A stretch of DNA of 64,000 nucleotides from Paenibacillus sp. PCH8 (GTDB lineage: Bacteria; Bacillota; Bacilli; Paenibacillales; Paenibacillaceae), in the NCBI RefSeq assembly GCF_002968835.1, contig NZ_PKQK01000001.1, positions 744,001 to 808,000 of the forward strand. The letters are read 5' to 3'. Shown here in pieces: positions 1 to 9,941 of the stretch (position 1 is the stretch's first letter; every line of letters begins with the position of its first letter). The position numbers were made by a program, and so were the translations under genes. Below the pieces are notes generated by a model that did no database searches, had not been told where the DNA came from, and was given only the letters and a program-made list of their open reading frames with translations.

Positions 1-69
1 CAGTACCACGGATACCATTGTTAAACTAGCCAGTGTCCATAGTGTGGCTGGCCTGTGATTGTTTTTCAT
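1..69 (-). CDS. N-terminus of an unidentified protein (partial)
   Basis: The minus strand reads in frame from an ATG at 69 to the window edge, giving 23 residues. An AAGGGGAAA ribosome binding site lies a suitable distance upstream. The visible part has a few polar and basic residues followed by a hydrophobic run, as in a signal peptide or first membrane segment. It is divergent from the ccdC-like gene. Too little is visible to name a family. Confidence 0.5.
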   Translation of the reverse strand, partial: MKNNHRPATLWTLASLTMVSVVL

Positions 70-194
70 TAAACACTTTCCCCTTTGCGTGATTTCCCCT
101 TAATCGAATAAACGGCCTCACAACGGGCACAATAATACAAATTTTTCAAATACAGCCTGTGAATACATATCCGGTATATGATACACTAAGCTTT

Positions 195-223
195 CTATCG
201 GCTTTCTGCGTTTGTGATATAAT
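195..223 (+). promoter_or_regulatory. Candidate extended -10 promoter of the ccdC-like gene
   Basis: TATAAT at 218-223 is preceded by TGA, forming an extended -10 (TGNTATAAT). No good -35 box is visible about 17 bases upstream, which extended -10 promoters tolerate. It lies about 80 bases before the GTG start at 303. Confidence 0.45.
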
Positions 224-302
224 AGGAACTGAAAAATCCGGCTAATCATATTAAGTTCCGAATTTAAGGATTACATATTATTCCAGAAAGAGGGAGTTCT
301 AC

Positions 303-788
303 GTGCCTAACATCAGTCCGTACTACCTGCAAATCGGGGCAACCGTTGGCATGCTTGTCATGGCCCTGCTTGCTATTTTTATCCGTATGAAAGCCAGTCA
401 CAGGCCGGTGACCATTCGCAAAATCCTTATTCCGCCACTCGGCATGAGTACAGGCTTTTTCATGTTTGTTGTACCGGAGACTCATGTTCCTCTACTCTGG
501 GCATTCATTGCGTTTCTGGTGGGATGGTTCCTTTTCTCGTATCCCCTTATTCGCAGTACCAAGTTTGAACGAGTAGGTGAAGAGATCTTCGCCACGCGTT
601 CCCGCAGTTTTGCGTTCATTTTGCTCGGATTGCTGGCTGTACGTCTTATTCTGCATGAAGTCATCCAGCGATATGTAAGTATTCCGCAGACAGGCGGATT
701 ATTTTTCCTGCTCGCTTTCGGCATGATTGTACGCTGGCGTGTATATATGTACAAACATTACAAAGAGGTGCTGGTTGCTGAAAACTAG
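303..788 (+). CDS. ccdC: CcdC-family membrane protein
   Basis: 161 residues with about four to five hydrophobic segments and a length matching Bacillus CcdC (about 160 aa, DUF1453). CcdC is encoded with cytochrome c maturation genes in Bacillus, but its exact role is not settled; here it stands alone. The GTG start is supported by AGAGGGAG a few bases upstream. The sequence is mainly aliphatic, with basic cytoplasmic loops such as RMKASHRP near residue 30. A hairpin terminator follows directly, so it is probably monocistronic. Family assignment is by overall sequence resemblance; no catalytic motif is known for the family. Confidence 0.8.
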   Translation: MPNISPYYLQIGATVGMLVMALLAIFIRMKASHRPVTIRKILIPPLGMSTGFFMFVVPETHVPLLWAFIAFLVGWFLFSYPLIRSTKFERVGEEIFATRSRSFAFILLGLLAVRLILHEVIQRYVSIPQTGGLFFLLAFGMIVRWRVYMYKHYKEVLVAEN

Positions 789-809
789 CTGTATCCCCAT
801 TTACACACC

Positions 810-857
810 AAAAGACACGCTCTGTCACACCATCGGTGTACAGAACGTGTCTTTTTT
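810..857 (+). terminator. Rho-independent terminator after ccdC
   Basis: Arms AAGACACGCTCTGT and ACAGAACGTGTCTT pair with one mismatch around a loop of about 14 bases, followed by a T-run. It also faces the end of the oxidoreductase gene on the minus strand. Confidence 0.8.
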
Positions 858-961
858 GGGGTTTATGTTCTGTCTGGTGAATATCCTTGCTTGTGAATCA
901 TTCTATCTGGTGAGTATTTTATTATGCGATGCGAATACCCTATCCTTTAACTATTCAATAT

Positions 962-1975
962 CTATTCAGGATCTGCAACCTTCACCAGCTGCTTGCCCAG
1001 ATTATCGCCAGAGAAGAGGCCCATAAATGCTTCTGGAGTCTGTTCAAATCCGTCCACAATGTTCTCTTCATATTGGATATGACCTTCCTTAATCCATTTT
1101 GCCAATTTGGCGCGGCCTTCCTTGAAGGATTTCGTGTAGTCGCCCAGCAGAAATCCTTTCATCAATGCTGTGTTTGTTAAAAGCAGCGTCTGTGGACGCA
1201 TTCCGATATCCGGCTTCTCCAGATTATAGGACGAGATCTGACCGCATAATGGAATACGCGCATTCCGATTAATATGTCGCAAGACGGCATCCGAGATGTC
1301 ACCGCCCACATTGTCGAAATAAACGTCGACGCCATCCGGGCAGGCCCGTTCAATGGCAGCTGACATATCCTGTTCCTTCTTATAGTTCAACACTACATCG
1401 AAGCCCAGTTTTTCTTTCAGATAAGCGCATTTATCATCAGAGCCTGCAATGCCGACCACGCGTGCCCCCACAATTTTGCCAATCTGACCTGCAATCATGC
1501 CGACCGCACCGGCTGCTCCCGACACAACCACCGTTTCGCCATCTTTGGGTTTACCGATATCTTCCATACCAAAATAAGCCGTCAAACCCGTCAAGCCTAA
1601 CGCACCCAGATAAGCCGTAATGGGTGCCTCCTCCGTATCAACCAGAGAAAGATCGGTCGTGTTTACCGCTGCATATTGCTGCCAGCCCCACATACCAGAT
1701 ACGAGATCTCCTTTGCGCAGATTGGGTTCCGAAGATTCCACAACCTGCCCTATCGTTCCACCCTTGATCACTTCGTTCAACGCATAAGGGGCAGCATAGG
1801 ATTTCGTATCTTTCATGCGACCTCGCATGTATGGATCTACCGACAAATATAATGTACGTACCAGGACTTGCCCAGCTTCCGGTTCCGGGAGCGGTGCATC
1901 AACGAATCTGAAATTCTCTCTGGTTGGGGCACCTTCGGGACGAGACGCAAGTACGATCTGTTTATTTACAGACAC
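962..1975 (-). CDS. NADP-dependent medium-chain oxidoreductase (LTB4DH/YfmJ type)
   Basis: Zinc-independent MDR family enzyme that reduces alkenals, enones or quinones with NADPH; cytosolic. The Rossmann segment is marked by SGAAGAVGMIAGQ and the substrate fold by LSVDPYMRGRM near the N-terminus, both typical of the leukotriene B4 12-hydroxydehydrogenase/YfmJ group. No zinc-ligand cysteine pattern is seen. An in-frame TTG lies further upstream at 2008, but AAGGAGG falls inside that extension, 8 bases before a GTG at 1975. The GTG start gives 337 residues, the usual length of the family. Monocistronic by context. The substrate cannot be read from sequence. Confidence 0.85.
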   Translation of the reverse strand: MSVNKQIVLASRPEGAPTRENFRFVDAPLPEPEAGQVLVRTLYLSVDPYMRGRMKDTKSYAAPYALNEVIKGGTIGQVVESSEPNLRKGDLVSGMWGWQQYAAVNTTDLSLVDTEEAPITAYLGALGLTGLTAYFGMEDIGKPKDGETVVVSGAAGAVGMIAGQIGKIVGARVVGIAGSDDKCAYLKEKLGFDVVLNYKKEQDMSAAIERACPDGVDVYFDNVGGDISDAVLRHINRNARIPLCGQISSYNLEKPDIGMRPQTLLLTNTALMKGFLLGDYTKSFKEGRAKLAKWIKEGHIQYEENIVDGFEQTPEAFMGLFSGDNLGKQLVKVADPE

Positions 1976-2146
1976 CAAAATTACCTCCTTGTTGCCAAGT
2001 GGACGCAAGGTTAACCCTTGTCAGCTAAGATCACTTCCCACTGGCTCTGTGTTATCACTTCTTATTAGTTTAAACCGAAACAGGCGGATCACAAACGTGG
2101 GCCGCCTTTAAATATGCAAATATCGTCACATTGTAGCCGCTCTTGG

Positions 2147-2896
2147 CTAGGATTGAGCCGTCAAAATCACAGGGCCATCCGCTGTGATGGCAATGGTATG
2201 TTCATACTGGGCAGACAGACTTCCATCCTGCGTACGCGCAGTCCATCCATCTGAATCCAGCTTGCTGCGATACGTACCAATGTTCAGCATCGGTTCAATT
2301 GTAATAACCATGCCTTCCTTCAGACGTGGACCCCGATGTGGTGGACCATAGTGAGGGACTTGTGGTTCCTCATGCATTTTCTCACCAATGCCGTGTCCAA
2401 TAAACTCACGCACGACGGACAGGCCTTCGCCTTCTGCATACACTTGAATGGCATGGGAGATATCACCGATCCGGTTGCCAATTACGGCAAGTTCAATGCC
2501 TTTGTACAGGGAGGTTTTGGTTACATCCAGCAGACGTTGTGCTTCCGGTGTCACTTCACCTACGGCATAAGACCAGGCTGAATCGGCCAACCAACCATTC
2601 AGATTAACCACCATGTCGATTGTAACGATATCACCGTCCTGGAGTGCATATTTCCCCGGGAACCCGTGACAGATCACATCATTAACCGACGCACATGTCG
2701 CATATTGGTAGCCGTTGTACCCCTTTTGTTCCGGCGTAGCGCCATTTTTCTTCATAAAAGCTTCTGCAAACTGGTCGATCTCCTGTGTCGTGATGCCTGG
2801 ACGAATCATTTTCGCAATTTCTTTATGGCAAGCGGCGAGAATTTCCCCGGCTTTGTTCATATATTCAATCTGTTCTTTGGTTTTCAACGTAATCAT
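2147..2896 (-). CDS. map: Methionine aminopeptidase type I
   Basis: Removes the N-terminal Met from nascent proteins; cytosolic dinuclear metalloenzyme. All expected residues are visible: H77 in CHGFPG, metal ligands D94, D105, H168 (GHGIG), E201 (IEPML) and E232 (QYEHT). The length of 249 aa is normal, and AAGGAG precedes the ATG. It is not in the ribosomal protein/adk/infA cluster where the housekeeping map usually lies. By context it may be the paralogue equivalent to B. subtilis YflG, also 249 aa (inference). Confidence 0.93.
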   Translation of the reverse strand: MITLKTKEQIEYMNKAGEILAACHKEIAKMIRPGITTQEIDQFAEAFMKKNGATPEQKGYNGYQYATCASVNDVICHGFPGKYALQDGDIVTIDMVVNLNGWLADSAWSYAVGEVTPEAQRLLDVTKTSLYKGIELAVIGNRIGDISHAIQVYAEGEGLSVVREFIGHGIGEKMHEEPQVPHYGPPHRGPRLKEGMVITIEPMLNIGTYRSKLDSDGWTARTQDGSLSAQYEHTIAITADGPVILTAQS

Positions 2897-3104
2897 GACA
2901 ACTACTCCTTGTCCGTTAAGATCTGATCCTGTCCTCTATTGTAACGCGAAACGCTCCAAATAAAAAATTCCGTGTAAACATCAACATCCTATTATACGCC
3001 AAGCGCCTGTCCAATGAATATACTTTTCCTCAAAAAACTCGAAACCCCTCTATATCAGACCACGTATATGCTTAAAACCATTGAATTCGAAAGGGTGAAA
3101 GCTC

Positions 3105-3314
3105 ATGTTCAAAAAGATAATTGGCAAACTTCTCGATTCGAAATCTTCATCTCACCGCAAACGTCAAAGCTCCTCAGACAGGCGCTCGTATAAACGCCAC
3201 AGCAGTTCCTCGGGCAAGCGTTCCTATCGACGTCATTCCTCTTCGGATGTGAAATACAGAGATAGCCGCAGTGGCTCCGGTTATTACAAAAGCAGAAAAT
3301 ACAGCTCCAGCTAA
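3105..3314 (+). CDS. Small Ser/Arg/Lys-rich basic protein
   Basis: 69 residues after a reasonable ribosome binding site (AAAGGGTGAAAG). After an amphipathic start (MFKKIIGKLLDSK) the chain is almost only Ser, Arg, Lys, His, Tyr and Gly, with an approximate internal repeat (RSYKRHSSSS then RSYRRHSSSD), resembling eukaryotic RS domains in composition. No known family is recognised. A strong hairpin terminator follows, supporting a real transcription unit. The next gene downstream, on the opposite strand, is a Ser/Thr kinase; a kinase-substrate link is only a speculation from neighbourhood and composition. Confidence 0.65.
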   Translation: MFKKIIGKLLDSKSSSHRKRQSSSDRRSYKRHSSSSGKRSYRRHSSSDVKYRDSRSGSGYYKSRKYSSS

Positions 3315-3388
3315 GCTGCTGTCACTACTGCTTTTAAGGCAGTAATGATCGTACACGTTCATAGGACGCTACAATTAATGATTACGTA

Positions 3389-3445
3389 ACAAAGGGGTGT
3401 TCTTCAGCCGTACACACGGCCAGCAGAACACCCCTTTGTTGTTTC
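3389..3445. terminator. Strong bidirectional-looking hairpin terminator
   Basis: Arms ACAAAGGGGTGTTCT and AGAACACCCCTTTGT are nearly perfect, with TTGTTTCTTT on the right. It lies between the converging small basic protein and kinase genes. Confidence 0.85.
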
Positions 3446-3553
3446 TTTAGTATTAGATAGGAAAAAGACCCCTGTATACATCCCCCAAGAGGTCATTGGA
3501 TAGTAATAATGATCTATCTACGTGCTCCATTATCGAGCCCGTATAGCATGTAT

Positions 3554-4375
3554 TTATTCCATGATTAGCAGTACACGGTCCATTTCAGCCTGTAACTGCC
3601 TTGCGCCTCCCTCATAGCGTGGACGAAGTCCAAGCAGTCGCTCCAGCATCTGGTGCAGTTCCGGCATAAGTTGAAGTTCCTCCTGCCAACTGGCTGGTTC
3701 GCGGCCCTTCTCTGGCTCATAAGCCGAATACAGCATAAAGAGTAGAAAGTGACCCATGTCCTGCAAATCCTGATCAGGTATAGCCGGTTCATCTTCTGGC
3801 TCAGGTACTTCTCGCATTCGGCGTTTCAGCTCCGGCAACAACGGCTCCCCCAAGCGTCTCGCCAGGCCAAAATCAATCAGATGCACCGTTCCCTCACGTA
3901 ATATCACATTCGGAATCCGTATATCTCCATGAATATACCCCTGCTCATGCACATGAGCCACAGGTGCCAGCAGTTGACCAGCAAGTTCCAGACATTCTCG
4001 CTCCGTATATCGAAGACCCTGCTCAAATATGCAGTCTTCCAGCGTCTGACCGCGAATATACTCGGTTACAATATAATTCCGTCTCCCGGATGTGAACACG
4101 TCTAACAGATCCGGAATCGCCGGATGATGCAGACGTTTCATAACGTCGGCTTCCCGATCCAACAGGCGCGCAGAGAGTCTCCCCTTGCTGGGCTTGGACT
4201 CCTTCAACGCCACTTCCTTGCCAGTCTGATCGTCTATACAAAGGTATGTTAGTCCATAGCTTCCCATACCCAGCAATTCTTGTATTGTGTATCGCTCCCC
4301 AATGGTCGTCCCCTCCCGCTGAGGACGATCCGTCCATAGTCCAAGCCATCGTTGCCAACTTCGTCGCAGCTCCAC
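3554..4375 (-). CDS. Hanks-type serine/threonine protein kinase, soluble
   Basis: About 273 residues carrying a near-complete kinase core: glycine loop GMGSYG, catalytic Lys in VALKES, catalytic loop HGDIRIPN (HGD replaces HRD; the Asp and Asn remain), and DFG in IDFGLARR. No transmembrane segment or PASTA repeats are present, so unlike PrkC it is probably cytosolic. A GTG at 4375 sits 4 bases after GGGAGGA and is taken as start; another GTG at 4387 in frame lacks a site. The C-terminal lobe is short. A MerR-like gene lies upstream on the same strand at more than 120 bases. Substrate unknown. Confidence 0.82.
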   Translation of the reverse strand: MELRRSWQRWLGLWTDRPQREGTTIGERYTIQELLGMGSYGLTYLCIDDQTGKEVALKESKPSKGRLSARLLDREADVMKRLHHPAIPDLLDVFTSGRRNYIVTEYIRGQTLEDCIFEQGLRYTERECLELAGQLLAPVAHVHEQGYIHGDIRIPNVILREGTVHLIDFGLARRLGEPLLPELKRRMREVPEPEDEPAIPDQDLQDMGHFLLFMLYSAYEPEKGREPASWQEELQLMPELHQMLERLLGLRPRYEGGARQLQAEMDRVLLIME

Positions 4376-4509
4376 AGATCCTCCCACGCCAGCTTCCCGA
4401 TCTCATTCCCAGCATGTATCACTGAGTAACCCGTTGCCAGTCTTCATGTTGTATGAAGTCATTATATCAGGCTAATGCTGCAAAATCACGATGAGTTCCG
4501 GCCTGTAGC

Positions 4510-5184
4510 TCAGGCTTCCTTGTGCTTCTTGGGCAGCAGCCCGAATAACATGCGCAGCGCCGTTCCCTTCGGTTTGCGTTTCCTGCCCTGGAAGCTGCGC
4601 AGATTGGTCACAAGTTCACGGTCCCGCTCCTCTTCCAGCTTCTCATTCATCCACAGACGCTGTTTCTCCATCTGTTCCTCAAGCGCCATATGAGTCTCGG
4701 CCAGGTGTCGCAGTGTCAGCTCCAGTTCATCGACCCGCTGTTGCAGCAGTTGTACCCGATCGTCCTGTTGTTGTTCCACAGCACCATAAGTCACCTCACT
4801 CACCAGTTGCCCCAGACCCTCATAGGATCTCAGGTTACCCGATGGTTCATATCCCTCCGGGTATACCGCTGGCATAACTGTTGCTGCACATTCCGGTTCT
4901 GAGAATCCTTCAATTCTCACCATAAGCTCATCTACCACGAGTAAATCCGGAGCTAATACAGTAACCACAGCATCGGCCAGCGGCAGATTATGCTCTCTAA
5001 GTTCGGTCATCAAGCGTTCAATGCACTCAATATCGTCTGATTTGAACAGTCTGGACTTGTTGGCGGAACGTTCGAACCGGTATCCCTGCTCTTCCAGTGC
5101 CGCCGCATATTTACGAAGAGTACTGGCACCTATGCCCAGGCTCTTGGCCGTTTCCGTCGTTGCTCCTGCTTCTTCAATCATCAT
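4510..5184 (-). CDS. MerR-like DNA-binding protein with coiled coil (RacA/DUF3967-like)
   Basis: 224 residues. The N-terminus (about 8-65) matches a MerR-type winged helix-turn-helix (GIGASTLRKYAAALEEQGYRF, then SRLFKSDDI). A heptad-rich segment follows at about 140-190 (QQRVDELELTLRHLAE and on), with a basic C-terminal tail ending KKHKEA. This order resembles proteins related to the sporulation chromosome anchor RacA and phage/plasmid DUF3967 proteins. GGGAGGGA precedes the ATG. Role not known: a local regulator or a DNA-tethering protein are both possible. Confidence 0.65.
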   Translation of the reverse strand: MMIEEAGATTETAKSLGIGASTLRKYAAALEEQGYRFERSANKSRLFKSDDIECIERLMTELREHNLPLADAVVTVLAPDLLVVDELMVRIEGFSEPECAATVMPAVYPEGYEPSGNLRSYEGLGQLVSEVTYGAVEQQQDDRVQLLQQRVDELELTLRHLAETHMALEEQMEKQRLWMNEKLEEERDRELVTNLRSFQGRKRKPKGTALRMLFGLLPKKHKEA

Positions 5185-5679
5185 TAATTCCCTCCCGGAA
5201 TGAAGTCTTTTTGCTTACAACATCATGGCTTCAGCGTTCCTTTCTGGAACCGTCATCGGATCGGGTCAACCTGTCTCATGGATCAAGTGTGCTCATCATT
5301 TGCTTGTTCGTATGTATTCGTCAGCTTCTCGGCTGATCCCTTTGGCGTTTTAGTTCTGTTTCTGTGGATTCCTAAGAACTTTTGTCAGCTACGTTATTCG
5401 CACAAATCACCCTTGATCCGACATCAAGCACTAATGCTGTCATGTCGAAATATAAAGGTGCAAATGCCGTCAAATGTGTGGATGACACCATATTCATGTC
5501 AATATTGTTAACTCCGTTGCTCCAATACGCTCCCGCGACAGAGGATATCATTGCTGCATAGCTTTTCCATGTGTTATCTTATGTAACGTAGAAGTACATT
5601 TCAGCATATAATAAAGGACTATACTTAACATAGGACTCGTAAAATGGATAAATCAAATATAAATGGGGGCTGAACGGCA
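5185..5679. other. Gene-free stretch upstream of ldh
   Basis: 495 bases. The only signal I see is a possible ldh promoter, TATAAT at 5607-5612, with a poor -35 (TGTAAC at 5582, 19-base spacer). I found no clear Rex-type palindrome. An open frame on the plus strand here lacks a ribosome binding site and coding character. Confidence 0.4.
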
Positions 5680-6633
5680 GTGTTAGGCAAATCAGGTAAA
5701 GTAGCGGTGATCGGGGCGGGTCTTGTCGGTTCAAGTTGTGCGTATTCCATGATTAATCAATCCATATGCAGGGAAATTATGATGGTGGATCGGACGTATG
5801 ACCGCGCTGTCGCACAGGCACTGGATTTCTCCCATTGCATGGACTTCACACATAACCGTACCAAAGTGTATGCAGGCACATATGCCGATTGTGGCAACAT
5901 GGATGTGATTATCTTAACTGCCGGGGCGAATCCCAAACCAGGACAGACACGGCTGGATATTCTGGAGGAAGCAGAGTCGATTGCCAAAGACATCGTGGTT
6001 CCTATCATGAATAGCGGATTTCAGGGGATTTTTGTCGTCGCCGCCAACCCGGTTGACATAGTAACTTATATGGTATGGAAATTATCTGGCCTTCCGCGCG
6101 AACGCGTCATCGGTACAGGAACTTCCATTGACTCTTCACGTCTCAAAACGCTGCTGTCTGAAGTCTTCTCCATTGATCCACGCAGTGTGCATGGCTATGC
6201 TCTCGGGGAGCATGGCGAATCCCAGTTCGTGGCCTGGTCGCATGTTACCATCGGTGGCAAACCGATTATGCACATTATGGATCAGCACAAGGAGCGTTTC
6301 AAACATCTGGATTTGGACGATATTGCACGCAAAACGAAAGATGCCGGTTGGGAGATCTTCACCCGTAAAGGCTCTACCCAGTTCGGAATCGGCAATGCCC
6401 TAGCGCACATTACCCGTTCCATCCTGAATGATGAACACAAGATCATCGCCGTATCCGCTATTCTCGATGGTGAATACGGACAGAGCAACGTCTGTGTCGG
6501 TGTTCCCGCCATCATCGGTGGGGATGGCGTTCAGGAGGTTATCGAATTGAATCTGGATGCCTCTGAACGCGAGAAGTTTGAGCGTTCCTGTGCAGTATTA
6601 TCGGGAAATATCAATCGTCTGACACTGGCATAA
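5680..6633 (+). CDS. ldh: L-lactate dehydrogenase
   Basis: Interconverts pyruvate and L-lactate with NADH; cytosolic, used in fermentation. The 317-aa chain has the Rossmann motif GAGLVGSS at about 12-19, the active-loop region PGQTRLDI near 87, and the catalytic histidine in GEHGES. The loop sequence and catalytic region fit LDH rather than malate dehydrogenase. The GTG start has only a weak site (GGGGGC). A hairpin follows, so it is probably a single-gene unit without lctP. Regulation by Rex is common in the phylum but no site was found here. Confidence 0.92.
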   Translation: MLGKSGKVAVIGAGLVGSSCAYSMINQSICREIMMVDRTYDRAVAQALDFSHCMDFTHNRTKVYAGTYADCGNMDVIILTAGANPKPGQTRLDILEEAESIAKDIVVPIMNSGFQGIFVVAANPVDIVTYMVWKLSGLPRERVIGTGTSIDSSRLKTLLSEVFSIDPRSVHGYALGEHGESQFVAWSHVTIGGKPIMHIMDQHKERFKHLDLDDIARKTKDAGWEIFTRKGSTQFGIGNALAHITRSILNDEHKIIAVSAILDGEYGQSNVCVGVPAIIGGDGVQEVIELNLDASEREKFERSCAVLSGNINRLTLA

Positions 6634-6687
6634 ATCATATATGTTCAGATCATATATAAGCTTCAGCTGCTTCGCCCTGTCAGCCCA

Positions 6688-6730
6688 AATACGCCAATAA
6701 CCTCATAGAGATGAGTGTTATTGGCGTATT
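6688..6730. terminator. Hairpin between converging ldh and hybrid kinase genes
   Basis: Arms AATACGCCAATAAC and GTTATTGGCGTATT pair perfectly, with additional pairing near the loop. T-runs are weak on both sides; it probably serves both converging genes. Confidence 0.65.
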
Positions 6731-6787
6731 CAGGTTCATCTTCTTGCAGTCCTTCTCTTATCTTGCAGTTCGTATCCAAGTTCATGT

Positions 6788-9495
6788 TCAATTAGGCGCA
6801 AGCCGAGGTTCGTCCGTTGGTCCCCACTGCTGTAACACCCGCTTCAACTCACTCAGCATGACCGGTTTGCTAATAAAGTCACGCATACCAATCTCCAGAC
6901 AAGCTTCCTTGTCCTCACGCTTGGCATTGCCTGTCACGGCAATGATGGGAGGTATGCGATCCTGTGGAATTAGTCGGTGTAAAAGGTCCGTTGCCTTCAG
7001 TCCATCCATCACAGGCATATGAATGTCCATCAGGACAATATCATATGTATTCTGAGAGATGGCATCAATAGCCTCCACACCATTGGTACACACATCCGCC
7101 TGGTATCCGAGCTTCTCCAGATACTCTCGCAGAATCTTCCGGTTTACCGGGTGATCCTCAGCGACCAGAATGCGCATAGCGACCTTGTCGCTTTGGCGTG
7201 TACGATCATGATGGAACTGACTTGCTGTCTGTTCTGCAGAAGCATCTACACTCGTCGCAGGAACAGCGAACCGGAAGGTCGAACCTTCTCCTTCCACACT
7301 CTCGACACTAATACTGCCTCCCATAATCTCCACGAGTCGCTTGGAGATCACCAGTCCGAGGCCTGTGCCTCCATACTTGCGGTTAATCACCGGATGCAGC
7401 TGTGAGAAGGACTGGAACAACTGATCCAGCTTGTCAGCCGGGATACCGATTCCCGTATCTTGCACGGCAAAATCAAGCACACTGTCTTCAGGCTTCCTGC
7501 CCTTGATGATATCCACGTTCACTTCAATACTTCCTTGTTCGGTGAACTTGAGCGCATTACCCACGAGGTTAACCAGAATCTGCCGGATCCGCATGGAGTC
7601 ACCCACCATGAACTCAGGGATGCTTGGATTGAGACGATACCTGATCTCCAGATGTTTCTCATCTGCACGCGGTTCAAACAGTTCTGCAACCTGTTCCAGC
7701 ATCTTGCGTAATGCAAATGGTTCATAAGCAAGTGCCATTTTCCCGGATTCCAGCTTACTGAAATCCAAAATGTCATTTAGGATGTTCAACAGAGCATCCC
7801 CGCTGTCCTGAATAATCTCGGCATATTCGCGCTGTTCTTCGGATAGATCCGTACCGATCAACAATTCTGTCATTCCCAAGATGCCATTCATCGGCGTGCG
7901 AATCTCATGGCTGACCATCGACAGGAACTCTGACTTGGCCTGTGCTGCCAATTCAGCGGTCTCTTTGGCCCATACAATTTCACGTTCGCCGGTCACGTCA
8001 TTGAACACGACCACCGCGCCTTGAATCTGTCCCTGTTCGATAATGGGCGTCACCTGATATTGCACCAGAAAGCTGCTTCCGTCTTTACGCCAGAATACAT
8101 CTTCCTTGATGGAACGTCTCTCTCCATCCATAACGGTCATATGAATCGGACACTCTTCTTTTGGGAAATAACTTCCGTTTGCGCGGGAGTGATGGATAAT
8201 GGTATGAGAGTTTCTGCCAACGAACTCTTTCGCCTCATCACCGAACATCGAAGCTGCTGCAGGATTCATAAACATGGTGATCCCATCCGCATCCAAACCG
8301 AATATCCCTTCCGTAACGGTGTTAAGGATCAGCTCATGTTGCTTGCTCAGTTCTTGAATGCGTTCCGTATATTCCTTGCGTTCGGTAATATCGGACACGA
8401 TTCCATAGACACCGACTACTTCTTTATCCACAATAATGGGCACATTCGTAACCGATACATCGATCTTGCGGCCACTTGAATTGACGATTCGGGTCTCATA
8501 GTATTGCGGTTCGCCTTGCTTCACCCGTTCAAAGTTGGTTTCGCCGCGTTGAACCTCACATGTATCCAAATTGGATAAAAAGGATTTGCCAATAAGCTGA
8601 TTACGCGGAACATCCAACATTTGCATCAAATTGCTGTTTACTGCACTATATCTGCCTTGCAGATCCAACGAATACACAGCTGCAGGGTTATGTTCAAACA
8701 GCGATCTGTATCGCTGACGACTTTCCCTGAGACGTCTGTCCGCATCTTTATGCTGGGTAATATCCCTGCTAATGCTTACAATCTGAGTGCTTTTGCCTTG
8801 CTCTCCAGCCACAGGCTTCGCCAATGTCTCCATCCAGATGTAGTGTCCTTTTTTGTGTAAAACTCGCATCGTGCAACCATTACCCATCTTGGAAACTTCC
8901 AAAGGGTCGGGATAGTCCCCGGGAAGCAATAATCCTTGAAGGACTTTCCTGTAACTTCCTCTGGCTTATAACCCAGCAAGGTGTACACGGAAGGTGAGAC
9001 GTATAACAACTCACCATCGGTGGTACAAGTTGTAATCAGATCCTGCGCAGGCTCGGCCAACACCTGATATTTCTCCTGTGCCTCCTGAAGCTCACGCTCC
9101 ACTTCCACGATATTGGTGACATCCTTGGCGATACCGTAGATTCCTACGACTTCTTCGCCACATGTAATGGGTATATAGGTAACCTGTGCATGTTTAATCG
9201 AACCATCTTTATGATAGAAGGCCATCGATTCACTGACTGAATGTCCAGCCAGTACCTCTCCGATGAACTTTCGTCGCAAATTTTCACTTTCAGGCGGGCT
9301 GATGCGATCCCGGCTTAATCCAACAAGATCCTCAATGGTATATCCGGATAGTCGCTCAAAGGCGGGATTCGCATCCATATGGTTCCCCTCAATGTCCATG
9401 ACATAGATGGCATCCGGGTGATTAAAAAACAACGATTGGTAAGAACTACCCTCCAAAATAATGCGCTTTAGGGTTTCCGTTTTATTAACATCCAA
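6788..9495 (-). pseudogene. Multi-PAS hybrid histidine kinase, interrupted by a frameshift near 8935
   Basis: Two overlapping frames make one protein of about 900 residues. The first (9495 to 8776, TTG start after GAGGGG) holds one complete PAS domain and the first half of a second. The second frame (to 6788) resumes mid-PAS (LLPGDYPDP), then has two more PAS domains, HisKA (SHEIRTPMNG), HATPase (NALKF, DTGIGIP, GGTGLGL) and a C-terminal receiver domain (LVAEDHP, VLMDIHMPVMDG, KP). No membrane segment is obvious, so it is probably a cytosolic sensor. The join needs one extra base between about 8930 and 8955. This may be true inactivation or a sequence error. No partner regulator is adjacent. 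Confidence 0.85.
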
Positions 9496-9836
9496 GGCTT
9501 ACCCCTCTTTTCTCAGCCAGTATCTTCATCTAACATTAGGAATGAATTACTCCCGATCAAAACAGGCTTACACTCGAATAACCATGTCAGCCCGCCTAGA
9601 AACAGCTTTTTTTATTTTACCAAATTCCAGTCTACGTTCGCTTGCAAACTCTAATTAAATTCACATGATGTGTAATGAAATAATTGGAATTGAACTATTG
9701 TTTCTCATTGTACGACTGTGGAGAGAACGGATGAATCATGTCAACGGATTGACTCACTGAATGATGGGAGCCAGACCGCCAAACGAATTATCATTCGGGA
9801 ACTCACCATACACGATGGCTGGGTCAGACATTAGAG
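9496..9836. other. Gene-free stretch upstream of the hybrid kinase
   Basis: About 340 bases, AT-rich near 9600-9690. It must carry the kinase promoter, but no convincing -35/-10 pair is visible. No repeat or RNA recognised. Confidence 0.35.
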
Positions 9837-9896
9837 AAAATCCTCCTGAAGCTTACATACAATGGAGCTTTGCATGTTTTGCTTGAGAAGGATTTT
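9837..9896 (-). terminator. Terminator of the ABC exporter operon
   Basis: Arms AAAATCCTCCTGAAGC and GCTTGAGAAGGATTTT pair with two mismatches. Read on the minus strand, the stem ends in ATTTTCTCT. It lies just past the last permease gene. Confidence 0.65.
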
Positions 9897-9941
9897 GTTT
9901 GTAGGGTCTAACTCTTCATATCATGGTGTCATTCGTTTAAC

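Noticed and set aside
5200..5511. Plus-strand open frame upstream of ldh
   Set aside because: No ribosome binding site, Cys/Ser/Phe-rich composition unlike the real genes, no family.
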